From positions 1-64,000 of the forward strand of contig JANFAH010000122.1 of assembly GCA_024663395.1 (NCBI GenBank): 64,000 nt of DNA, given 5' to 3'. The notes under the pieces are model-generated. The model was not told the origin of the DNA. It ran no database searches and saw only the letters and a list, made by a program, of their open reading frames with translations. Below are positions 32,210 to 43,560 of the stretch, piece after piece. Positions within the stretch are counted from its first letter, which is position 1, and the number at the start of each line of letters is the position of its first letter. The translations under genes were made by a program, and so were the position numbers. Source of the stretch: Pisolithus tinctorius (Eukaryota; Basidiomycota; Agaricomycetes; Boletales; Pisolithaceae).

Positions 32210-33207
32210 GGTAAACTTGCTGCTATTTCAAATAGCTTCACCATTTGGCAGGGTCAGCTTGAGGATATGATGAATGTTTGCATCCCAAAAAGAGACAAAG
32301 CTATACTCTGAACCATCAAATCAAGGCACATCACATGAAACTGCATGATTGATATTCAAAGAGTCCTGGTTGAATTGGCCAATTTTGAACAAAGTTCCAA
32401 CATCATTCATGGTACACCCACCATGGGCAACTCTGCCAATGAGAGAATTAAACATGACCTAATAATCTACTTTCTGGAGTCCACCCTTGCCTCCAAGGGA
32501 AACCTGCCTTATATGGAAGGTTGCCTGAAGGCAACATCACAGCCACTGAGGGCAACCTCACAACCACTGAAGGCAACCACATAGAAGGTGAAGGCAACCT
32601 ACACAGCCACTGAAGGAAACCACATAGCAGGCAAAGGCAAGCAAGACAGCAAGACAGTCACTGTCAGTAGAGAAAATAAGCAACCAGTTGTTTATCTGGA
32701 TGGAAGATGACTATCAAGTTGAGAGGACAACTTGTACAGCTACTGCAGGAAAGCAGATAGTAGGCAAAGGCAACCTACACAGCCACTGAGGGCAACCTCA
32801 CAGCCACTGAAGGCAACCACATAGCTGGTGAAGGCAACTGTACAGCCACTGAGGGCAACCTCACAGCAACAAGATCCTGGATTTCCATCAGGTCATCTTT
32901 CATACCCTGAATGCCATGCATGCCCATGTGTCCAGGCTTGTGATATACCAGTAGGGGTGCCAACTCTACATGATCTCTAGGGAAGTTGCAGTTGCACATT
33001 AACCTCACAAATAAGCAACCAGTCACTTATCTGAGTTGGGACATAAGTTTGGGACAGGTGCCAATATCACAATACACCAACATGTTGAGAGGGATTGCCT
33101 AATGGGGACATCCAAATCAGGATGTTTAGGGTGGGCAGACCAAATTAATAGAGATGACTGGGAAATTTTCTGCTTTGCATCTCTTCCCCTTACCATGCTG
33201 TCTCATC
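32210..33207. repeat. Degenerate tandem repeat of GGCAACCT(C/A)CACAGCCACTGA type
   Basis: Between about 32510 and 32870 a motif of AAGGCAACC, a few bases, then ACAGCCACTGAGGGCAACC recurs about ten times at roughly 24-30 bp spacing. It is partly interrupted by unrelated bases near 32650-32760. No gene is recognised in the remainder. Confidence 0.6.
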
Positions 33208-33477
33208 ATGCCCATCTATGCTTGTACAACCTGTGGTGAAACCTTTTCCACCAAGAATCCCTATATCTCTCACAGCATGAAGTGTTGTTCCAAGGCCACC
33301 ATTCACCTGGCTCATACCAACCAGACCATTGAAGTGGTAAAGGATGGAAAGGGAGATTTCATCTGACAATCTTCTGCCATGGGTTGTCCCAAACCCTTCA
33401 AGTTTGCTAATAGTCTCTGTTCTGTCAAAGCTGGTCATAGCACAGCTCATCACATTCAAGACAGGTGTCAAAGTTGC
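33208..33477 (+). pseudogene. N-terminal fragment of a Cys2-type zinc-finger protein
   Basis: An ATG-led frame MPIYACTTCGETFSTKNPYI with a CxxC...H...C pattern like a C2H2 finger, then IEVVKDGKGDFI, a TGA at 33364-33366, and an in-register continuation GCPKPFKFANSL. This layout (a finger followed by a short acidic region) resembles the start of large basidiomycete transposon-associated proteins. It ends near the solo LTR S copy 5 insertion at 33518. Function not known. Confidence 0.35.
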
Positions 33478-33517
33478 ACAACACCCCTGACTTCCTCTTA
33501 GGGTGGAGTAGGAGCAG

Positions 33518-35377
33518 TGTGAGTCAAAGTGTGGGAAGGTGGTGAAACCAACCAAAACCAACACCAAAGACAAATAAAGAGCAAGTGGTGGTTTGCCTCT
33601 GTGGAACCTGGAGGGCAGAAGAAACTAATGTGGGGGAGTTTCAATGGCAGGTGCTCCTGATGTAAGTTGATGACAAGTTACACAGGAGAAGATGAATGAA
33701 TGATGACTGACCAGGGGATGCTGAATAGAGTGAAGGTATTCAGCCAAAAGTACTCTGGAGTGATGATCTTTAGGACATGCTCCTGGCACAAGTTGATGAC
33801 AACTTATGCAGGAGTGAAAGAATGACTAAGCAAAGTTGCTGACTAAGCATGGATTAGACTGCAGATGAATGTTGGTAGATAGACCCTTCTGAATGAGCCC
33901 CAACTACCAAGGATATGAATGATGACAGATAGACCCCTTTGTGGAGCTTCAACTTTTGACAACAAGTTATTTCAGAGATGAACTGAACTGACTGACTGGA
34001 TTGCTTCTTGATTGCTTCCTTTTGTAGCTAAGTACAAGGGGGTTTACATACTGTGGGGGGAGCACAGCCTATGACAAATGAGGCACAAATGCTTGGTAAG
34101 TAATGAGTAAGGACTGTAAGCAGTGAGTAATCATAATGAGTAAGCAAGAAATGAAAAGTAAGCCAGAAAAGAGGATTGGTAAGTATTGGCAATAAACAAG
34201 TCAAGGACAGTCAAAACATCACAGAATGAGTTAAATAATGTCAGAAACTGAGTAAGCACACTGATATCACATTGGGGGGTGGCAATGCATGTCAGATCTC
34301 AGTGGAGACATCTCTAGATCCAAAGATGGGATGACAGATGGACAGTGTTTCCAAATAGGGAAGTATTAATTCCAGAATTGAAGGGCATGAGTCAGGTGTC
34401 AAAGGGGCTAGGGCATTGGGGGTCTGTGGGGCAATGGGAGCATAAGTGATCACATCTCCCACCCATTCATCCTCTCAGCAAAGTTAACAAAAGCTTCATG
34501 AATGGGGCTCTGATGGAGGAGGAGGAGAAGGGGGGATGTCTCCTGCTGAATCTTGCAGTAAGAAGGCAAGATGCATGTCATACTCATCATGAATGCAATC
34601 AGGGAGGGCAGAGAACAGTAGATTATGCTGCAGCTGTCACAATGTGGGGAGAATGACAGATGAGACTGGAATAAAGACAGTGCAGGGAGTAGGGAGGAAT
34701 GATCCATATGCTTCATCAAGAGGGGAGACCAAAATGACCACATAAGACCTTGCTAACTGAGTGACAGACCTGAGGTGACCAAAGAACATCCTTCTGGAAG
34801 TCATACTGACAAGGAGAACATGCTGACCAAGCTGCATGGGATGAGATGGGGCTGACAATGATGGAATGAACCAGGGGGCTTCAGGATGGAAGCTGGTGGG
34901 AATGCCTGGCAGATATACATAGCCACTGTCTCTGGCAAAGGAGACAAGCAAGATGACTGATGAAGAGGCAGCCATTTCTGATGGACTTGGTGAAATGAGC
35001 ATCTGATGGGTGGAGTGCTGTAGAAATGCATAGGGTGAGGATCCTCTCCAAATTTGGAAGGCAGAATTGTGTGGCTGAGCACTTTACACAAGTGTGAGAA
35101 TGGAGTCATTATCTTTGGAAATGGTGGAGATATGATGAAAACCAGAATGCTGTACATGGGTGCTAAAAACCTTTAATGCACACTTAACTTGCTTCCTCTT
35201 TTCTCTTTAGCACTGACAACTCATTCTTGTGTGACAGATGACTGCATACATCCAGCAGTCCTTCTACACATGAGGCCTTCAGTCTTCATCTGCATGGCAT
35301 GGGCATTGCATGCAACTTGTTGATGAGTTAGGCAGAGTCAGCTGTAACCATGTCCACAACACCTTTGGTGTGTGGCA
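33518..35377 (-). mobile_element. Solo LTR S copy 5, reversed
   Basis: 1860 bp from TGTGAGTC to GGTGTGTGGCA (the last bases are ACA in other copies), with perfect duplication GCAG at 33514-33517 and 35378-35381. The minus-strand ORF starts at about 34974 (MAASSSVILLVSFARDSGYV) and is stopped at the same CGA-to-TGA site as copies 3 and 4. The TATA region near 34050 reads TATGTAAA on the minus strand. Confidence 0.88.
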
Positions 35378-36512
35378 GCAGGTTGGGCTGTGGAGTACAG
35401 TAGTCAAAGTCTGAAGTGAATCCAACCACTGGGTGGCAAGATATGCAATGAACAAGGAGTGGAGGAGTATGGAGGGAAGTTCTGGGGACAGAGGTCAGAG
35501 TCAGAGTTCAAAGGTTGAATGGGAGGGTGTTGGGTTCAGCTAGTGTGCTGCCCCCTTGTGTGAGCTCAGCCCTCATATTTCAGAGGCAGAGCAGACTCAG
35601 AGGGAGTTGGAAGTGGGGACTTTATTGTCAATATTTGTACTGATTACATTGGAGTACTATGCAACCTTATATATGATGTAGTGTTGGAACATACTGCTGT
35701 TCTGCACAGTGAGTACTGCTTACATAATACTTCCATACATTTTAGCCACTTCATTTTTCCTTGTACCTCAGACTTTGTCCTACTTTGAAGACTGAGGTAA
35801 TGTTCTTACAGGTGTTATACCCTACTTTTACTTACCAGCTTGAGTAGTTTTCACACTCTTTAGGTTGGTTAATAATACTGGACTTCATCCTACTTTGAAG
35901 ACTGAGTTTTCACACTCTTTCATTCACCCTGCAACCTTGGTCCCTTCTCAAAATGTAGGTCAAGGGCAGGGCAGTGTAGAATGCAAGCCAATAAATGTAT
36001 AACAGGTCAGCAGTACCTCCAACACAAGGGATAGAGGATGGGGATGACAGGGGCCTTAACTGAGACAAGGGAACTACTACAACAAGGGAGAGAGGGTAAA
36101 TACCAAAGGAGTGGAAGAACAGAGAAAAAACCAACACAAGGGCAGAACCCTATCTGGAATGCAGGGTAGCAAGTCCAACATCCTGATGAGCTGACCAAGG
36201 TCTCAGAGGAGGCACAGGTGAAGGTCTGGCCTTTATGTGACTGGCCTGAGAGTGGAGGTGGGTGGAGTTGGTTGGAATGTGGACAGGGGGCCTTGGAGAG
36301 GTGTGGAGATGTGTTGGGAGGGTTGGAGGAGCATGGGAATGCATCAGAAGAGGGTGGAGAAAGGTTCCCAGGGTGTGGAAGAGGGCAGAGTAGATGTTAG
36401 GGGCTTATGCTGATGTCATGGTCATGACAACAGATGTCAAGATGGGCATAGGGACTGACAAATGTGGTGCATGAGTTGATACACATATGGTTGATGATAG
36501 ATGTGACTCTGG
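35378..36512. other. No gene recognised
   Basis: A CpG-poor spacer. Two direct repeats about 110 bp apart (CCTACTTTGAAGACTGAG near 35778 and 35888, each followed by TTTTCACACTCTTT) suggest an old local duplication or LTR relic. No coding signal was recognised on either strand. Confidence 0.4.
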
Positions 36513-37632
36513 TGTCACACACCAAAGGTGTTTGGTGATGTGGACATGGATACTGCTGATGAATGGAGATGAAGACTGTAGCCCTCATGCATAGAATGAC
36601 AGCCAGGGACATTGGCAGTCATCCTTTGCACAAGAATGAGTTGTCAATGCCAAAGAAAAAGAAGGAAGTGAGTTAAATGCCAGTAAGAATTCTTAGCACC
36701 TGTGTATGGCATTCCAGTTTTTGACATATATCCACCATTTCTGCAGATACTGACACCATTCCCACACTTGCTTATAGTGCTCAGCCATGTGATCCTACCT
36801 TCCAAGTTTGGGAAGGATCTGTGCACTCCACACATTTCTACAGCACTCCCTCCAAAAGATGCTCATTTTGCTAATTCTTCTGATATGGCTGCCTCCACAT
36901 CAATCATTTTACTCTTCCCCTTTGCTAGGGACCATGGCTATGTATATTTTCCAGGAATTCCTACTAACTTCTGTCCTGAAGCATCCTGGCACATCCCATC
37001 CTCATCTGCCCCCTCTCAGCCCATCCAGCTTGGACAGTGCATTCTTTTTGTCAGTGGGACCTCCAGGAGGACATTCTTTGGTCACCTCAGGTCTGTAATT
37101 CAGTTAAAAAGGTCTTATGTAGTTGTTTTGGCCTCCCCAGTCCAAGAAGCATATGGATCCTTCCTCCCCACTCCCTGCAACACTTCATACCAATCTCATC
37201 CATCATCCTTCCAAAATTGCAACAGCTACAGTATAATCTACTGTTCTCCACTCTCCCTGATTGCATCCATGATGAGTATGATGCACATCTTGCCTCCTTG
37301 TTGCAAGATACAGCAGAAGACACTCCCCCTTCATCCTCTCTTCCAACAGAGCCCCATTCATGAAGTTTTTATTTGCTTCACTGAGAGGATGGGGGGGAAG
37401 GTTGTGATCCCCTATGCTCCTGTCACACCACAGACCCCCAAAGCTTGACTGTTTCTGACACCTGACACCTGCCATCCCCTTTTGGATGTCCTATATTGGC
37501 ATCAGATCAGCACTGCCTCTCTGTCATCCCACCTTGGCCTACTAGAAGCAATTTCTTTCAGATGTGACATGCACAGCCTCCCCCTAATGTGATTCCAGTG
37601 TGCTTTCCCAGTTCCTGACATTACTTCACTCA
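36513..37632 (+). mobile_element. Solo LTR S copy 6, truncated
   Basis: Starts TGTCACACACCAAAGGTG and carries the ORF from about 36885 (MAASTSIILLFPFARDHGYV), disrupted by a frameshift near 37180. Similarity ends about 37632, where a 21-bp minisatellite begins, so the TATA half is missing. This is the most diverged copy. Confidence 0.75.
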
Positions 37633-38022
37633 TACCTAGATTCTCCACACTTGCTTGGAGATTCCCCACACCTGCTTGGAGATTCCCCACACTTGCTTGG
37701 AGAATCTCTACACTTGCTTGGAGATTCCCCACACCTGCTTGGAGATTCTCCCAACTCACTTGGATATTCTCCACACTTGCTTGGAGATTCCCCACACCTG
37801 CTTGGAGATTCTCCCAACCCACTTGGAGATTCTCCACACTTGCTTGAAGATTCCCCACACCTGCATGGAGATTCTCCCAACTCACTTGGAGATTCTCCAC
37901 ATGTGCTTGGAGATTCCCCACACCTGCATGGAGATTCTCCCAACTCACTTGGAGATTCTCCACACTTGCTTGGAGATTCCCCATACCTGCTTGGAGAATC
38001 TCCCAACCCATTTGGTGAAAGC
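37633..38022. repeat. 21-bp minisatellite, about 18 copies
   Basis: The unit is approximately GATTCCCCACACTTGCTTGG plus A. A higher-order pattern of three units (63 bp) appears in which every third unit reads CTCCCAACTCACTTGG. Since 21 is a multiple of three, the array stays open in several frames on both strands (for example heptapeptides DSPHLLG on plus and SPSKCGE on minus), so the long frames here are not evidence of a gene. Confidence 0.9.
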
Positions 38023-38420
38023 CTCATTTGGGTCCTTTTTGGTATGGGGAAAGTCCCATGGAGACCCCATTTCAGCTGGAGAAAGCACCATTTGGTGTGG
38101 AGAAAGTCCCATGGAGGCCCTATTTCAACTGGAGAAAGCACCATCTGGGTCCTTTTTGGTGTGGGGAAAGTCCCATGGAGGCCCTATTTAAGCTGGAGGA
38201 ATCACCATTTGGATCTTTTTTTGCATGGAGAAAGGCCCATTAAGGCCCTATTTCAGCTAGAGAAACTCTCATTCTGGTCTATTTTTGCATGGAGAAAGTC
38301 CCATGGAGGTCCTATTTCAGCTGGGGAAACCCTCATTTGGGTCCTTATTGGCATGGAGAAAGTCCAATGGAGACCCTATTTCAGCTGGAGAAAGGCCCAT
38401 CTGGACCCCAGTCACTCTGA
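38023..38420. repeat. 64-bp tandem repeat, about 6 copies
   Basis: GAAAGTCCCATGGAG or close variants recur at about 38048, 38103, 38167, 38231, 38295 and 38358. Spacing is 64 bp except for one 55-bp unit. It lies directly beside the 21-bp array. Confidence 0.85.
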
Positions 38421-40500
38421 CATATTTGGGGAAACATACATTAATTGTGGAGAAATCCATTTCTCCTGCACTATCCCAGGAGAAATCCATAGGGGGCCTG
38501 GAGAATCTCCAGGCATGGTGCTGGAGAAAAAACTTTCCCCACCAGTGGTTGGGGATACCCAACCTGTCAAGACCTCATAGGTATATACATCTGTAGAAAT
38601 ATGTAGACCTAATAGGTCTCCAAAGGAGGTTGACTGAAGTGAGGCCACAAGGTTTGGGAAGGATTTTTGGTCACAACCAAGTCTTCTTTGGCTTGCATGG
38701 CATCCTTGCCAACATGGGCCAGATCTGTCAGTACCACCTTGCAAATGGAGTTCCAGAAGTCCTCTGCATAGGCAATGTCTCTGAGCCATTGCTTGATAGG
38801 ACCACTCCCCAGACTAGAACTTTGGTAGAGGGGGTCCTCCAATCTCTGCAAGAGCCATTAGCCTGAGGATCTAGACCAGACAGACAAACAGGAGACCTGG
38901 TGAGCCTGCTGGAAAGTGGCAGGGGAGTTCATAAGCTTGCCATGACCAAACACCCCTTCCAAGATAGGAGGGACATCAAGGGCACCATCATTTGGATCTG
39001 TTTGGGGCACATATCTGTGGCCAAGCCTCTTGTTGGAAGGATTCTTGTTTCAGGCCTCCTTAACCAGCACATCTTTCAGGGGAAGATGAATTTTGACACC
39101 TTGAACCCCTTGTCCCCATCACATCCCTGGCTGCTTCAACTGCCAGGCTGTTGGGATGGTCTTGACATGTGATATCAACATGTCTGAATGCTAGATCACA
39201 TGCTTAGTCAAGTTAAGAATTCACTCCTGTTGCCACAGTGCTCACCAATGGACACCAACAGTAGTAATGTCATCTGGAGGAATTCCCTGCCACCTGTCTC
39301 TTCCTCCTATCACATTTATTGAGGAGGAAGAAAATGAAGAAAATGTTCTGGTGAGGCCTTGCACCCTGCTACATTGTATCAATAGGAATTCACCCCCATC
39401 AAAAACCCAGAAGACATGAGCACACCTTGCTGATCCTCATGATGGAAAATGCCTCATTATCAATCATCTTAGTGGCTCCATTCATGTGTGCCACATGATG
39501 GCTCACTCCACAGCCCACTCTATGGTCCATGCCTAAAATTCTAGTCTACTCAGAGCACTGCTGACTGATATGATTGTAGATAATGCACCTTGAATATGCA
39601 TGGGGCTTACTTTACAGGCAACTCAATGTGGACTCATGCTATAACCTATTTTTCTGTCAGTAGTGTTATGCATGTGGTGTATCCTTTCTTCCTGCCACTG
39701 ACTCTGCTGCAGTGCATGCAGATTTGCATATGCTATTTGACCATCATCAACCTCAATGGATGTTAATACTGCAGCTCAATTTGATTCAAATATTCCTAGG
39801 TGGGATAAGTGCAGGAGGGACTAAGGGAAAAATGGACTGACCACCCTTTGAGAAGGCATGATCCCAGGGAGATACCACACCAATACCCTGCCATGCTGAT
39901 TGAGGACCATGGCAGGGTCCCAGATATGCCCCCATTGTGGAGGTTTGTAATATTTGGCCATGACCCCTCTCATGGGGTCAGCAAACCAATCACCATCCCA
40001 CTGGGTGACATCTGCTGCCAGACTCAAGAAATGGGGTGTAGAGCATTGGGAGAACCAGCTCACAAGGGTTAAGGATTGCATGGGCAATCACAAGGGCAGA
40101 AAGTGGGAGTCCCAAGTCAGAAATGGATGTCTTGGGAAGATCTTCCCCTGACATAGATTTTACCAGATGGTTCAATTTGGACAATACTCTAAGTCTATGA
40201 GACTCCATTGGTCCTTCCCCCCAGGGGATGGGGAGTCCACAAAACCTTGCCTTGGCTTCCTGAGGTCATCTCTCTCTAACACCTGGCTGGATGAGAGTTT
40301 GGATCCCCCCAGAGCAGATGTCAAAAGCTGGTCAAGAAGGGCAGACAGGGCAGGATCAGTAAGGGGCAAAGCAGCCATCAGGGGGGGATGATGTCAAATG
40401 GAGTGACAGCAGGCAAAGCAGGGGGAGAGTAAAATTTTAAGCTGAGAATTAGACTGTATAAGGCAATGTGCCTGGTGCCTGGGGAAGGACTCATTGCTCA
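38421..40500 (-). other. Unrecognised decayed coding remnants
   Basis: Minus-strand frames at 38851-38609 (GPIKQWLRDIAYAEDFWNSI) and 40087-39821 (WDGDWFADPMRGVMAKYYKP, then GHIWDPAMVLNQHGRVLVWY) look protein-like and could be exons of one decayed gene. The last phrase reminds me of fungal TET/JBP-type proteins, but I see no intact iron-binding motif and cannot support that assignment. Between them, 39173-39808 shows nothing recognisable. Confidence 0.3.
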
Positions 40501-40513
40501 ATGAAGTGTTGTG

Positions 40514-40532
40514 CTTAGGGTTAGGGTTAGGA
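40514..40532 (+). repeat. Interstitial telomere-type repeat
   Basis: CTTAGGGTTAGGGTTAGG, about two and a half TTAGGG units. It is too short to exclude chance, but it lies 1.5 kb from a Penelope-like reverse transcriptase of a kind known from telomeres. Confidence 0.45.
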
Positions 40533-40869
40533 CCTTAAACACTCAAAAAAACAAGGGTAATTCCTACAACAATCATTGCATTTTCAAGTAAACATTACAC
40601 ACATTACACCCATATAACAAGTACTCCTAAGAATTACGACAAAAAGTTCCCAAAGGAACTGAGATTCCACTACCAATCCAGAGGGGGCCCTCCCCCAGAA
40701 TGGCAGCAAGTTCTCATGAGAAAAAAACAACTTGACAATCAAACAGTACCCCATATCAAACTACTACACCACTGAAGGGTATATCAGTACCTAAATGGTG
40801 AAAACATTGAAAACTTACAACCACCACTTGAAGACTAGAGTACCAAGTGTTAGCATAACAGAACACAAA

Positions 40870-41525
40870 TCAATGCCCTATGCTTACCAGGATTTAGCAA
40901 AGAAGACAACAATTTTCAACAGACAATATGTACTTTTGTCATTGTCAATGACAGACACAGATGGTATGATTCCAAGATGAAGGGGACTGAACAATTAAAA
41001 TAATTAACAAACAACAACAGATGGCAAAGGGGATGGCTTACCTGACATGTACCTTTGACATCATCAATGACAGACACACATGGTATGATATCCATGACAA
41101 ATGGGACTGTACAATTAAAATAATTAATCCATAAACAATGGAAGTTGCAGGGGGTAGCTTACCTGGCATGTAACATTGTCATCAGCAACAGACACAGACA
41201 ATATGACAGGTGACTGCACAATTACAATCATTGATGTATATTAACAATGGACAGTGAAGGGCATGGACTTACCAGGCAAGTAGCCTTTGCATCATGAATG
41301 ATAGATGCAGAAGGTATGATATTCATCATGAGGGATACTAGACAAATGAGCATTAATTTATATGAAACAAAAGATGAAGTGAGGGGGGGGCTTACCTGGT
41401 CTGTGCAATTGCTGTCATGGAAGACATGCTGGGGGATGTCTTATGGGGGATGAAGACTGCACAAGCATTATAATTAGTGAATGTAACATCAAAAACATGA
41501 TCACACTGACTTACCTACCTGAGTT
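40870..41525 (-). repeat. Tandem exon-intron array (5-6 units of 110-150 bp)
   Basis: On the minus strand each unit has an acceptor (TTGTGCAG, TTGTACAG, TTGTTCAG or TTGTCTAG), about 50-65 bases rich in ATCATACCATCTGTGTCTGTC and GATGATGTCAAAGG-like sequence, then a consensus donor CAG|GTAAGC or CTG|GTAAGT. It continues with about 50-60 bases ending in TTAATTATTTTAATTG. Donors lie at about 41515, 41395, 41272, 41162, 41041 and 40887. Splice sites are better preserved than the exon bodies. Confidence 0.6.
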
Positions 41526-41599
41526 CTGTCATCAAGTATGGCCAGTCAATGAGAAGGGTGGGTTGGAGGGATGGGGCATCAACAGTGAGCAGCAATCAA

Positions 41600-41905
41600 G
41601 TGTCAATGATACAGTGAGATGGAGGGAGCATGCATTGATGATGAGGGTGGGACAGAGGCCATATGCATTGATGATGAGGGTAGGACAGAGGGTGTATGTG
41701 TCGATGATGAGGGTGGGATGGAGGGCATACAGGTCAATGACAAGGGTGGGACAGAGGGTGTACATGTTGATGATGAGGGTGGGACAGAGGGTGTAGGTCT
41801 CAACAATGATGGTGGGATGGAGGGCATACATGTCAATGATGAGGGTGGGACAGAGGGAGTGGGTGTCAACAACAAGGGTGGGATGAAAGGATTGCATGTC
41901 AATGA
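41600..41905. repeat. 33-bp minisatellite, about 9 copies
   Basis: Units close to GATGATGAGGGTGGGACAGA with a variable tail. The array stays open on both strands as an 11-residue repeat: plus about VDDEGGTEGVH, minus about PTLIIDTYTLC. On the minus strand it directly precedes the exon-intron array, and a donor (CAG|GTAGGTAAG) lies near 41520. Confidence 0.85.
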
Positions 41906-42049
41906 TGAGGAAAAAGTGGAAGAATAAGGGAAAAGAAATTACAACCAGTTCCAGTATTCCAAATTACTTAAACCTTTTGTGGAAGCTTCCCTATATATAT
42001 GCCAAGGAACTAAGCAACTTGCTCAGGAACTTAGCATGGTGAATTTCCC

Positions 42050-43180
42050 AAAACTAAAACTCTGTGGATCATCACTGGAGATATTATTGCTTATTATCTG
42101 AACATCAACTATATTAGGGCAGTCAAAAATATATCTCTACTTATGGACCCTAATGCTAACTATTGGCCCCTCCCTTACCTGGAGAATTCACCAATAACTA
42201 AGCTGGGAAAAGATCTCTGGGAATCTACTCTAGAGTTCAGAACCACAGACCTCATTGTCAAATTCCAAAATCACCACTATCAACAGACCAAAGGGATAGC
42301 TATGGGTGTTGTCACATCACTGGATGTTGCAAACCTGTATGCATTTGACTCTGATTGGCATTGTGGACATAACCAAGATGTCCTATTTTTACAATGATTT
42401 ATAGATGACATCTTTATGATCATCTGCACTGACACTGCAGAAGATGCTTATAATGTAGCAACACATACATGGTTCCTATGTGGTTGCAAAATAGACTGGG
42501 CAATGGCATCCAAATTTTGCACATTCTTGGACATGCAAATCTGGCTCAATGACACAAACCAGGTTAATTGGAAACCATACTGAAAGCCCAATACTCACAT
42601 GGAAAGAGTACCATGGGACTCATGCCACCCACTAGATGTTAAAAGAGGAACATTCATTGGGGAATTGTCCCACCTAGTGATACTATCAAGTAAAATAGAG
42701 TACTACTTGGATGCTGTGAAATTTCTCACAGACCTCTATATTTCACAAGGTTATCTGCATAAAGTTGTCAAAACTTGGGTCAAAAAGAATTGCTTAACCT
42801 GCTGGGAAAAGTGCTTTGCTGACAAAGGTGATCCTAACCCATTGGTTGCACTTAAAACCCAATTTAATGACATATGGTCTACTTTTGATGTACACATTTT
42901 GAAAACTCAAGTGTTAGCTCCAATTACCAATGTACATGATTTTTGGATTGAGGGGGATTTAGCATGCAGAGAGCTACCCCTTGAACTCCTGACTCATCTC
43001 CCAATTCTCTTTGAATGGCCTCCATTGGTTGATCTTGTTTTTCCCATGCCTGACAGCATGTTGATCTACCAACATGCCTTCTTTGTAGATGACAGAAACC
43101 TCATGGAGAAGGATGCCTGGCTTTTTGATCTAGGTGACACTTTACTCAAGAATGCTAAATGGGTCATATCTAGAAAATGA
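42050..43180 (+). pseudogene. Penelope-like element reverse transcriptase, decayed
   Basis: Motif A reads TGDIIAYYLNI and motif B QTKGIAMGVVTSLDVANLYA. Motif C FIDDIFMI lies directly after a TGA at 42397-42399 that would be CGA (Arg). Then come MQIWLND and WKPY, followed by a TGA at 42582-42584. The C-terminal part shows HPLDVKRGTFIGELS, YYLDAVKFLTDLYIS and a long tail to TGA at 43178-43180. This arrangement fits Penelope-like elements, in particular the endonuclease-deficient fungal type. No GIY-YIG endonuclease follows before sequence R starts at 43262. The start is not defined. Confidence 0.7.
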
Positions 43181-43261
43181 ACACATAATCTAGGTGACTT
43201 AGCTATGACCTGGAACAAAATGTGGCTGGACATCATCACCAGAGTATATAATCCTATGCCA

Positions 43262-43560
43262 TTGTAGGGAATATAATTTCCCTACTAGGGGAATTGTTTT
43301 GTTTTGTTCATTTTACTTAATTTTCATTTTGGTATTTTTCTGCTAGTTGTACTTAGATTTTCGCTTTTTGGTTGCTTAGTCAGCCCCACTTAGTACTTGA
43401 TGTACTTAGTTTTTTTAAAAAAAAACAATAGACAAGTCACCCCAAGATGAGAAGAGGTTTGAAATTGGCTTAAGACTGCCCTAGAAGTCCCCAGACATCA
43501 CCTCCATCATTTTTGCTCAGGCTATAGTAGCCCCTCTGGATTAACTCACCCTTCAGAATT
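43262..43560 (+). repeat. Repeat family R, copy 2
   Basis: Starts TGTAGGGAATATAATTTCCC. It is similar in order and sequence to the reverse strand at 18276-18267 plus 9549-9150. It contains a T run followed by an A run at about 43411-43428 and no coding region. It follows the Penelope-like frame. Confidence 0.45.

Noticed and set aside
37502..38191. Long overlapping frames on both strands (up to 326 residues) over the minisatellites
   Set aside because: They arise because the repeat period is a multiple of three; there is no non-repetitive protein sequence and no gene structure.
38421..40400. TET/JBP-type dioxygenase remnant
   Set aside because: Only one phrase (VLNQHGRVLVWYLPGIM) is suggestive; no HxD or distal His motif could be traced, so no call was made.
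41532..41927. Acidic or hydrophobic repeat proteins from the 33-bp array
   Set aside because: Both strands are open simply through the 33-bp period; only the splice context on the minus strand is worth testing.
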